From Warburgia ugandensis (Eukaryota > Streptophyta > Magnoliopsida > Canellales > Canellaceae), in NCBI GenBank assembly GCA_035236585.1, contig CP141126.1:67743414-67807413 (forward strand): a DNA stretch of 64,000 nucleotides, read 5' to 3'. The notes under the pieces are model-generated. The model was not told where the DNA came from, ran no database searches, and was given only the letters and a program-made list of their open reading frames with translations. Shown here piece by piece: positions 23,401 through 35,400 of this stretch. Position 1 is the stretch's first letter; each line of letters begins with the position of its first letter. The translations under genes and the position numbers were made by a program.

Positions 23401-26400
23401 CTTGTCAATTGTACTGGACCGGTCCATTGGTATGGAGCAAAGTGAACCAGAATGGCATATAAACAAGTGTTAGTGGAGGCAATCAATCATTTTGGTGACC
23501 GAACTATGGATGTTGGTTGTGTGCACCCCAAATGCCTTTGCATTAAAGTAAAGCAAAACTTGTATGTACATGACCACGAGTCCGCATTAAGCTCTGCCTA
23601 TGTCGCATTCGGTTAAAAAAGCACCAAATTTAGTGAGTGAATGCAACTAACAACAGCCATATACCTCATCCATCATGTTCTACCATAAGTCCCACATGCA
23701 CATGCTGCACTCCATAATCAGTCTCATAAATAAAATTATTTGAGTCTAAGATTATTGTTAGTTACCATTTGGGTGGAATGTACCAAGTATGAGATGGTCA
23801 ATCTGACATTGTTGACCAACCTATAAGTCAAATTTGTAAGGGACCAACTCCAAACATCAGATAAAGTGTGTCAGCTGGCAAAATGTCAATGGGATTTCTG
23901 TGAAGGACACACAAAAAGTGAAATTGAAGCATTCCTCAAATTAGTAAGGGAAATCAATAATGTCCAAGTATGTTTGGGAAGGATGATTTTGGAACACAAA
24001 CCATAATTTCGGACAGCAGTCAACTCTCTAGATTGCATGTAAATGGTGATGCAGGCAGCTTAAAAAGGGCAGTCTCGTGCACGAAGCTCCCGCATATGCG
24101 GGGTCGAGGGAAGGCAGCTTACTTAAATAAATTGTTGCCCTGATTTTCTCCCCACAAAATGAGGTTCATTTTGAGGAATGTTTAGCTCAAAGCAGCTACA
24201 CTGCGTAGGTTGTCCGACCAGTGCATGCTTTTGTGTTCACATAAAACTAATCATGATCATGATGATGATCATCAAGACCTTTTCCTAATTAGGGGTTGGC
24301 CTCATGAATTTTGTTCCTCCATTCCCCTCTATTAAGTGCTACGGTTTCATTTAGTCCTAAAGTTTTTAAATCTTTTCTCACCACTTCTATCCACATTCTT
24401 TTGGGCCTTCCCTTTGCCCTTTTAGAGCCTTCTACATGCATTGCCTCACTCCTAACCAGTGATGTCTTCGGTCTTCGTTGTACATGTCCAAATCATTTAA
24501 CTCTAATCTCCCCAATTTTGTTACCTATTGGTGCTACGCCTAAGTTTCTTCTAATGTTTTTATTTCTAATTCTAACCTTTCTTGTCTTGCCACTTATCCA
24601 TCTCAACATCTTCATTTCCACTACGCTTATCTTATGAACATGATGTTCCTTAACTGTCCAACACTATGATCCATAAAGCATGGTAGGCCTTATAGCCATC
24701 ATATAAAATTTTCCTTCTCTATTTGTTCCAACATGCTTGGATTCTCTGGGTAACCTCCTTAATCTCTCCACTCTCATGAATCATCTATTCTAAGCACTGA
24801 AAGTTGTCTTTTGCCGGGACTTCTTAGTTATTGATCAAAGGAAGGATGCTTTTAAAGGCGAAAGGCCATGGGGAGATACCGTCTATGATCCATGGATCTC
24901 TGATCGGGAAACCGTATCTAAGTTCCGTGGCTATTTTGTGCTCTTTGGACTTTTTAAACTTGGTAAACTGAAACATCTGAGTAGCTAAAGGAAGGGAAAT
25001 CAACCGAGACCCCATTAGTAGTGGTGAGTGGGAGCAGATTGGGGGTTTGAAGAAAAACAAATATGAAGCTTCATTCCAAGTATTCACTTCTTTTTCACTA
25101 GGTTTTATTTGATTTGCTGTGGATTGGATGATGGAAAAACCACCAATTAGTAAGCTACAGCTTTAAAGCTGTACCGCATTAGTGCTGTTATGGAGTTTTT
25201 CAGTAAGCAAGCAAGGTTCTTTCAGTCGATCTTTACTGGTGCTCCACTTCCACTCCTCTCCTTGCTAAAATTGCATTCCATACACTTTCTCTTAGTTCGG
25301 CTGATTTTAAATCCTTTAGGTTCTAATGCTTGTCTCCATAACTCTAGCTTCGTGTTTATACCCTCCCTTGTCTCATCAATTAAAACTATATCATGTGCAA
25401 ATAGCATGCACCACGGAATCTCTTCGTGCAGATGTTTTGTTAACTCATCTATAATCAACATGAAAGGGTATGGGCTCAATGTTGATTCTTGGTACAATCC
25501 TATAGTGATAGGAAAATCACTGATCTCTTCGCTAATGGTCTTAACATTTGTTACCACTCCCTCATACATATATTTAATTATTCCTATATGCCCCATGAAA
25601 CCCCCTTTCTCACTCATTACCCTTCATATTAACTCTTTATGGACCCTACGATAAGCTTTCTCTAAGTCAATACAGATCATGTGGAGGTCTTTCCTCCTCT
25701 CCCTATATTTTCTTATCAATTGTCTTAGTAAGAAAATAGCTTCCATAGTAGACCTCTCAGGTATGAAACCAAACTAGTTCTCCGATATATGTCTCATGTC
25801 GTAGCCTTTTCTCAATCACTCTTTAAAAAAGTTTCATAGTGTGGCTCATAAGTTTGATCCATCGATAATTAGTGTAGCTTTGTATGTTTCCTTTATTCTT
25901 ATAAATTAGTATAATAGAGTTCTTCCTCCATTCATCCGGCATTTTCTTTGATTTTATAATCTTGTTAAACAACTTGGTCAACCAACTACTCCAATATCTC
26001 CCATATGCTTCCAAACCTCTATTGGTATATCATTGTGCCCAAGGCCTTTCTTGATTTTATCTTTTTCAAGGCATCTTTCACTTTAGGTATTTTAATCCCA
26101 CGGTCGTATATATAATGTCTAATGTTATTTAGGTTTATAGTACTTTTAATCCCTATATTCTCAAGGCAATTGTCATTTAGCAATTTTTGAAAGTAACTTT
26201 CCCACCTTTGTTTGATCTCGTCATCTTTGATTAGTAACCTTTGATCATCACTTCTAATGCACTTAATGTGGTTTAAGTCCTTACCCTTCTGTTCTCTTAT
26301 TTTTGCAAGTTTAAACACATCATTCTCACCTTCTCTTGATCCTCGTCTATTATAAAGATCATCATATGCCTTGCGTTTAGCCTCACTTACAATTCTCTTA

Positions 26401-29400
26401 GCAATCTTTTTAGCATTCTTATACTGTTCATAGTTTTCATTATTTTTAGTCCTTTGCCATTCTTTAAAACACATCCATTTTCTTTAATAACATTTTGCAC
26501 TGTTTCACTCCATCATCAAGTTTCCTTTACCAATTGCTTTTTACCTTTCGATACTTTTAGGACATTTTTTGCTACTTTCTTAATGGACTTGGCCATTTTA
26601 ATCCACATGGTGTTTACTTTTGTTTCATTGTTCCAGTTTCTTTCTACCATCAACTTATTTGTGAGTGAAGTTATTTTCTCTCCTTTTAAGTTCCACCACT
26701 TAGTTTTTGAATACTTATTAAGTTCATTTCCTTTCTTCTATCTTTTAATGTAGATATTTATAACTATTAACCTATGTTGTGAGGTTAAACTCTTATCAGG
26801 TATCACCTTACAATCCTTATACATTGATCTTTTGGCATTCTAAGTAAAAGAAAAGTCTGTTTGGCTTTTATGGAGTCCACTTTTAAAGGTTATAAAGTAT
26901 TCATCCCTCTTCTTAAAGAATGTATTTGCAAGGTCCAGGTTATTTGCCAAAGCAAAATCAAGGATAGCTTCTCCCATTTCACTTCATTCTTCGATACCAT
27001 ATCCTTCATGTATCCTATCATATCCGTCCTTTTTTTTTTTCCTATATGATCATTTAAGTCTGCTCCTATAAATATCCCCTCTGTGTTGGGAATTTCTAAC
27101 ATGACTCCTTCCATATCTTCCAAAAACTATCTTTTGATTATATCTTCTAACCCTACTTTCAGTGCGTATGCACATATAGCATTTATGATTTGCACTCCTA
27201 GAACTAGTTTTAGAAGGGGAGCCTTGGTGCAATTGTAAAAGTTGTCGTCGTGTGACCTTGAAGTCACGGGTTCAAGGCGTGGAAATAGCCTCTTGCAAAA
27301 TGTAAGGTAAGGCTATGTACTTTAGGCCCTTGTGGTCCGCCCCTTCCCTAGACCCCGCATAGGCGAGAGCTTCGTGGACCGGGGCTGCCCTACTCCTAGA
27401 ACTAGTTTTATTATTATAATTCTATCATTGGTCTTCTAATATTTACAACTTTATCCTTTAATTCTTTATCTACCACTATTCCTACGCCATTTCTATTATT
27501 GTCCTTTCTTACGTACTAGAGCTTATACCTATTGATTTCTCTAGTTTTAGCCCCTTTCCACTTGGTTTCTCAGGTATAAGCAATGTTGATTCTTTTACGT
27601 TTCACTGTGTCTACTAACTCTAGATTCTTACCTGTCAATGTCCCTATATTCCATGTGGCGATAAGATCTTATGCTCTTGAGCTAGCCTATTTACCCATGC
27701 ACTTATCAACCTCCATGACATGAACCCATGCCTATGCACCTGGATTCTGATGCAGTGTGTCGCTTTTGAGGGTATGCTCTAGCAGCCCTTGCCCATTTTC
27801 CACTACATCCGGGATCCTATATAGTGTGTTGCTTCTGAGGAATGCCCTAGCAACCCTTGCCTATTTTTCATTGCACTCGTGATCTGATGCAGCCCTTCAC
27901 TTACAGGAGATGCCCTAGCTTGAGGGAATGTCAGTGATCGATTCATGTCATGTTAGGGTTGCCATACTTTGATGAAGCTGAAGATGATTTTCATCATCTT
28001 CTCTTCTTACTTACAAACGAATATGCATATGCATATTCATTTGCAAGTAATAAGAGAAAATAACAAAATCATCTTCAATTTCTTCAAAAAGGTTTTACTT
28101 GCCAACACTTGATGCAAAACCCTCCTTTTTTATTTGGGCTTGGGACCAGCATTGGTGGAGTTGTAAAACCAATGCTCTCATATTATCACAATTATGTGCC
28201 TTGAGAAGCCACAATGAAGGAGGCCGTTGGGAGAGGAAGAATAGAGAGACATGGATTTGTAATTCAAGCTGGTGTTATACTTAGTACTTGAGGTGTACAT
28301 CAAATACATGGATGAGGGTATGGAATATAAATTAGAACCTTTAATTGTCCATTAAGATAGAATAATTGGATTGAAACGCCATGAGATCTATGATTGACTT
28401 TATGGTCTATTGTAAACATTGGGTCCTCTGCCATAGGTCCATTAGTTTGTTAAACAAAGTGAAGGACACAGACTGTCTCCAATATCATAGATAAGCTTGT
28501 TGTAGGCATTGGTGAAGAAAATATACTTTAAATTGTAATTGATAATGTAATGAATTATAAGATTTGTATGGACGAGGTCAATAACTAACAGACACCAAAT
28601 GTGGGGATTAAAGTTGTCTTGTGTATAGAGTTTAGAACCTTTAAGCGTCAAAGATTGTTTGTTTCTTAACATCCTCCCAGTACTTGAAAGTACTTACATT
28701 TCCTTGCAGACAGAAGATAAAAGAGTTTGGTCTTCCGCTCGATACAGCTATTCTTTGCCTCGTGGTTCTGAAATTTCTTCAGTTCCAAAAAGGCTTGGAT
28801 TCCCTTACTGCTTCCAAAGAGCCAAGCTTTCCGTTAGGTGAGAGAAGATGATAAATTGGACATTCTAAAGTGCAAGAACTGTTGCCTTGCCAAGTGCAAG
28901 AACAATAAGTCTTCGCTTGGATAATTTAAAGTCCTTCTGCAGCCTTTGTGATAGCTGGAGATGATCACATCTAACTGAGAAGGGAAGAATTCTGTGTAAG
29001 ATGGTCACTTCTTCTGTGATTTGGATTCTGAAGCAAACAGACAGGAAAGCATTTGAAGACTTGGATAATAATCTTGGGTGGGTGTTACCAGGAAGCTTTG
29101 GGTCTTATTATTGAGTGCCGACTGCTAGGAAAGAATTCAGACTGTGCTCAATTCAAGATGTGTTAGACACTGCTGCTCTGTGATATTTAGGTAGAGGGGT
29201 GAAAGAGAGGGAGAAAGATTAAGTTGAAGCAACCACCAGATAGGATGTTTATACTTAAATATTGTGGGTGTAATGTTAATGATGGCAGCGTTGGAATTGT
29301 GATGTTGGCTAGAGCCCATGGGCTTGATATCCTCAACACTTATTCTGGCCCTTATGGGCTTGGCTAACTCTAATGAAGCAGAAATATGAGCTCTTGGCAG

Positions 29401-32400
29401 TTCTTCACTCTGGTAGACACCTTGAGGTGATCATGATGTGTTAGATGCTGGTGCTCAATAATATTGGGTAGAGGAGTAAAAGTGGAGGAAATTAAGTGAA
29501 AGTACCACCAGATAGGATGTCAAAGCTTAGTGATGGTGGATTTTATGGTAACCCTGGTAGGGCTGGAATTATGGGTTGATTAGAGTGCATGGGGATGATA
29601 TACTCCACAAATATTCTGCCGCCTATTGGTTTAGCTGACTCTAGTGAAGCAGAAATTTGTGCTCTTTTGGAATGTCTTCACTCTCACCGACACTTTTGGG
29701 TTAATCATGTTTCCAGGGAGAGAGATTCATGACATGCCATCTCTTGGGCTCTTAAGAAGCCCTTGGATCCTTAGAGGTTCTTGGGTACTACTACATAGAT
29801 TCATGATTTGCTAGGTTCAGAGTTTGCTACAGTCGTATTTGTTAATGGCATGGCGGATCAGCAAGCCAAATCCATCAAAAATAGCGAACCACTGTACTCA
29901 GGGTCTCAGATACTCCCATGCTTTTTGAATGACTTCTCTCTTATCTCCTTGGTTATTTGAAGAAATATTTCTTGCTTTTAGGAAAAAAGATTACTCGTCT
30001 AGGTTGTTTCCAATGACAGTGAGGTCTGCAGTGACGGGATGGCCTCTGTTGTCTTGTTTGCGAGGCTACGTGCATCCTCTAATCCAATTCCACTCATGTT
30101 CTCTCTCATTTTAAATATGCAACATCTCTTGCTGCTCATCAAACTCTGTACCAGGCAGAGAAACTTCTCCGTAACATACTGTGACAGCTGCTCCTGCTGC
30201 TATGCAGCTTCCTCATATCTTGCTCTGAGTTGCTCCCTTAGTAAACCTAAATACTGGCACTGCCTTTTCTTTTCTTTGTCTCTCATCTCTCATTGGGAAT
30301 GTAATGACTCATTTGTTTCTGACTGCTGCCTTTTTTGTTCCACTTATTTGTATAACCTTTGAACTCTCATCAAAGCCTCGCTAGATGGCTAGTGCTGGTT
30401 ATATGTATGGTTTATAACTTGTACTCAAGCAAATGCCAGTAGTTCTCGCATTGGCCTGGAAGTAGTATTCTTTCTCTTTGCCCTTTAAATCTTTTCTATT
30501 TCTAGTTTCATTTACTTGTCTAGTGTAGCCTACATATACCATTACTAGGTGTTAAACATAACTGACTGTCTGCACTCTGCACCATATTAGAGGAGGTGTG
30601 TGGTTATTGAGATAAGATGGCATGTAATCAGTGCTGTTGGAGATGTATAGGGCCATTTATATTTCTTTCTGAAAACCAGAATATCGACTTCATAGCATAA
30701 AAGTGCATAGAATAGAAATTGTACTCCAGCTATAGATTCAGTGGATTGGACAATGTAGGGAACAGAAACATGTTGCTTGGAAGTTGTGGAGGATGCATTG
30801 ACCAACACTATCAACGTGATACCTCTGGTATTCAATTCTGAATGGAAAATGATAATGAAGATCAGCAAAAAAAATGTTTAAGGATTAAATTGTAGGATTG
30901 AAGGGACCTAGTTGCGACTTAGACGTGAAGGTACCACTACATGAGGATCATGGGCAAGTTTATACCTTCGGAAGTAGCGTTGTTGATCTATTGGTATTGA
31001 GTACGTCAGCTATACATGTGCTCTGCTGTTCAAAAGGCATGCTTTCAGGATACTTGTTGATGTTTTCCACAAGTGCACGGGCTATTGTGGTATAGCTAAT
31101 GCAAGTACGGGTTGATCCCATAGGATGCGCTTTAAGATTTTAGAGTTTTTAATAAAATTTAATTATTTAAAATTCAAATTAATTGACAAAAATTAACAGA
31201 AAGAAATCAGACTTCATCTTCAGTTTAACAGTGAAATTACAGAGGTCTAATTCCATAAAGAACAGAAAAAGGAAACAATAAAACCTTAACTAAACTAAAA
31301 CTAGAAAAAAATTAATAAAAATCTAATTCCCTAGCTTAAGTACTGTCCAATTCTTCAATTCTGGTATCACAAACCTTGATCAGACTCTATCAATATATTT
31401 AACATGTCCTGGATTAATGATCTGACAGAGGAATTTGTCAGATTCTTCAAATTTTTAGAGATCTAATCGAATTAAGGAATTTAAGAATTAATGGCTTAGA
31501 TCTGTTTTTAGAACCCAAATTGAAGATCAGGAACAATAATTAAACTAGAAACTATCCTAAAAACATGTTATAAAATTTAATTGAAATTCTGAATTAAAAC
31601 AGACAAGAAATAAGAGTTTTTTTGTGGTTAAACCAGAACTCTTGATTTCGTTAAACAGGAACAGATAAGATAGTTCCTGGATTAACTACAGAATAACATA
31701 GAATGTGGATAACCAAAATGGGAATAACATAAAACATGAATAGTAACAGTAACAGGACAGAACATGTAAATTGAGATATTCTAATAAGAGCAAATATGGA
31801 ATTTGTCCTAAAACTTCCTTAAAACTCCTGTAAAAGATAAATTTTTGACGAAGAAGAAGATTGCCGGAGGAGATGGAGGAAGCCACTGGAGATGGCTGGT
31901 GCTGTGGAAAACGATGCCTTTTCTGAGGATGGGGCATCGTCTGGTTCGTATGGAGTAGAGGTTGTTGATTTGGAAGGTGGAGGCGACCTGGGCAGATGTC
32001 GACCAGTGTTGGCGTGTTGGACTGGGTTGAGTAGCTGGGCTGGATTTGCGGAGATGCTGGATCGTTTGGCTGTCGTTTGGAACAGAGTTGGTGAAGATGA
32101 TATGTGGAGCAGAGGAGGAAGGGAAGAGAAAAGAAGGGAAGAGGGGACTTGGAGGAGATAGGAAACCCGGATTGGGTTTCCGTATCCTGTCCGTCCAGTA
32201 TTTGTAGATGCGAGCAGGGCCCAAGCATGACGCCATTTGGCCTACCAGTGCTCTGGTTTGGTACGTGGAGGAGAGTAGCGGTGATGGACTGTAGGCTGAT
32301 GCAAAGGGCGCGCTGGGTTGTGAACGTGAAAGAGAGAGGGAAAAGTGAAAGGGTTTTATGCGGTGGTGTGATGGAGGGTGGGGTGACCAGTAGAAAGGGA

Positions 32401-35400
32401 AGATGGGGCTTGTGCGGTGAATGGAGACTGGAACTCGGTTTGAGGATCTGGTGCGGTGGATGATGTGGTAAAAAAACAGGGTCGTCTGGGTTGTGGTGAG
32501 GAAGTGGAGCAAGTAAGGTGAATACAATGGGAAGCAGGGGATAATGTGAGACAAGGTGCGATGGACTGAAGAGGGAGATGGGTGTAGTGGACGCAAAACT
32601 GAGGGTGTTGGAGATGGTTGGGCGACGGTGGTCTAGGTTGAGGAGATAATAAGGAATGGATAGTAAAGGCTTAGAATTTTTTTTTTTGGAAACATAAGTA
32701 ACGATGAAAGCAAGAGAGCAACACTCCAAAGAAAAACTTCGAAACTCCCTTCACTCCTTACGATTCCCCCTCTTTATAAGGTTTCCCGTCCTAATTTTCC
32801 TCCTTTCCTTGAAGAGTTAGTTTCCTATTAGGAAACTTCGTCTTCTTCCCATTTAGGACTCCTCTTCTATTAAGACACCTGCTTCTTTTATGAACCCTTA
32901 ATCCCTTGCCATATTGATGTTCAAACTAATCTGCACCGTTGAAATTAAATCTAAGCCATCCAACCCTTCTTAAGTTGATCTGCAAAACCAAAGACTAGAT
33001 TAGAGTCATCTAAACCATACATTAAGAATCCACTTAGCTCAAATGATTATCTGACCATTAATTTTGACAATTTATTGTTAGATGGTCAATTTGAGCTAAT
33101 TTTTATATTTTATCCAAAAAATTGCCAAATTAATAAGTTAGATGGTCTAATTAAATGCTAAACTAGGGGTCTTTTAGCCAAAAATTAAACACTTAACAAT
33201 ACTAGATCCCCAAAGTTAACTATTTGACATCTTTTGAACCAAAAACTGTTTAGTCTCACTATCATGGAGAATCTGATGAAGATGTCCTTCCAAGGAGCTG
33301 TTAGGTAGATAAAATAACGACCTGAAGAAAATAAACAACATCAGAAACCATACAAATGAAATGATTCAGAATGGGGCAGAGGTATTTGTTTCTACTCATT
33401 GCCTAGTTTCATTCTAATTGCATCTGCTTACAAAGAGAGTATGATGTGGTCTCCTTTATGATGCATGTCATCTTTTGTTGCCACATAAACTTGAATGTAA
33501 TCCCACTTCTGGTGATTAATTGAAAAAGAGAATATAGATAAAATTGATGTGAATAAGATGAAAAGCTAAACTTGATATCATATGCCTTGTTTGATTGACA
33601 ATAGTTATCTTGAGATAGGAGTAGTTCCTAAATCAAGTACTTCTTAGAAAAGGTACTGGTGATTGGAAATTTCATACCTTCCATGGATCTTTCTGTTCTT
33701 TTAGAGTATAGGAGTTTTATCCAGTAGAAAATATTTTTTTGGTAAAATTACATTTCCAAGTATGATGAGAGATACATCACATCATTGAACTTATCCTATA
33801 AGATACTCATTGCAGGTTCATTAATGATCTTGATGAAGTGTAAGGATCATTGAGGGCCATAACATTGTTGTTTAGCATGTTAAATGCTGCACCATTGAAG
33901 CACCATTAAACTTGCAAGACAGAGTTAAATAGTGTTTTGGTGTGAATTGATGGGAGCCCTAATTTGGTTTGACTTGATGAACCCTCTTAATTAAGCATAT
34001 TGTTCCATGGAGCTAAAGTCCAAATGAATAAAAGAGTGTTTCCATGACTTTACTAACTTGTCCATTCTTTGCAAGTATTTTGTCTTCTTTTGCCACTTAC
34101 CAACTCAGCTGATGAGCAGCTTCATCTAGTTCCAGCTGATGCACAGGTTGCTAAGGAATTAATAATTTAGGAACTGGTTCGCTATGATTTATGCAATAGC
34201 ACTTTTTGCTTGTAAAAGTCATCAGCACCATCATCATTATCATCAAGACCTTATCCCAATTAGGGGTTGGCCACATGAATCTTATTCTTCCATTCCTCTC
34301 TATTAGGTACCATGGCTTCATTTAGTTCCAAAGTTTTTTAATCTTTTCTCACTACATCTATCCATATCCTTTTGGGCCTTCCCCTTGCCCTTTTAGACCC
34401 TTCTACATGCATTGCCTTATTCCTTCTAACTAGTGCTGTTTTCAGTTTCCTTTGGACATGTCTAAACCATCCAAGTCTAATATCCCTCATCTTGTTACCT
34501 ATTGGTGCTACTCCTAAGTTTCCTCTAATGTTTTCATTCTTAATTCTATCATTTCTTGTCTTGCCACTCATCCACCTCAACATCCTCATTTCTGCGACGC
34601 TTATCTTTTGAACATGATGGTCCTTAACTGCTCAACACTTTGATCTATAGAGCATGGCTGGCCTTGTGGCCATCCTATAGAATTTTCCTTTTAGTTTGAG
34701 CACCCATCGATTACACAAAACTACAGATACACATCTCCATTTGTTCCAACTCGCTTGGATTCTCTAGGTAACCAGCCTCTCAATCTTTCCACTCTCATGG
34801 ATCATTGATCTTAAGTACTGAAAGTGATCTTTTACGGGGACTTCTTGGTTATCAATTTTAACTAGTATTCCACTCCTACTCTTCTCCTTGCTAAACTTGC
34901 ATTCCATATGTATTTAGTAATCAGTTACAACCAAGTAATATGCTTGGACTTTTATATGTTGAGTTGCCTTTAGAATTGATAACTATTGTCTAACTGTTTA
35001 GTTGGCAATACCCAAAAGATTAAGATTGTAATTGTCACTGTAGCTATGTAACCACATTTGCCTTGGCGCAACGATAAAGTTGTTGTCGTATGACCTTGAG
35101 GTCACGGGTCCAAGGCGGGAAAACAGCCTCTTGCAAAAATGCAAGATAAGGCTGCATAGTATAGAGCCTTGTGGTCCGCCCCTTCTCTGGAGACCCCGCA
35201 TAGGTGGGAGCTTCGTGCACCAGGGGGAGCTATGTAACCACATTTGAAAAAATTAATGGGAATTTAATATACGTTTCTTTGAGGAATTTATTGCCATTAT
35301 AATCACATTCAGTTTGTCATCTCTCATAAGCATATGTACAACAACCAATATTGCCAATCCAGTTACTATCACGGTTTACTCATTATTTGTTTCTGTTTTT

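Larger units (their letters stand above)
24248..27977 (-). mobile_element. RTE-clade LINE, nearly full length, inserted in the dynein intron
   Basis: In element orientation (minus) the order is: a 5' region with 68-bp monomers (27977-27774); an APE-type endonuclease (about 27670-26890, reading [11 protein letters not shown] and [18 protein letters not shown], then [10 protein letters not shown]); reverse transcriptase (26474-25222) and its C-terminal part (about 24820-24300); and a 3' end AACCCCTAATTAGGAAAAGG followed by a GAT/CAT-rich tail at 24248. The last feature, a trinucleotide-rich tail with no poly(A), is typical of plant RTE elements. The catalytic FADD of reverse transcriptase is changed to FAHD in [13 protein letters not shown], and there are many frameshifts. 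The copy is interrupted by a mitochondrial fragment (24831-25228) and by an Au SINE (27213-27391). It is dead. Confidence 0.88.

Noticed and set aside
24824..25087. 87-codon minus-strand open frame at 24.8-25.1 kb
   Set aside because: It is the antisense of the mitochondrial rRNA insert, not a protein.
24311..26753. Plus-strand open frames through the 24-27 kb LINE
   Set aside because: They are shadows of the minus-strand reverse transcriptase; the coding motifs read only on the minus strand.
31686..32729. 347-codon minus-strand open frame, the longest in the window
   Set aside because: It is low-complexity Pro/Ser/His/Leu-rich, has a second long overlapping frame and no domain. Strand composition bias explains the openness better than coding.
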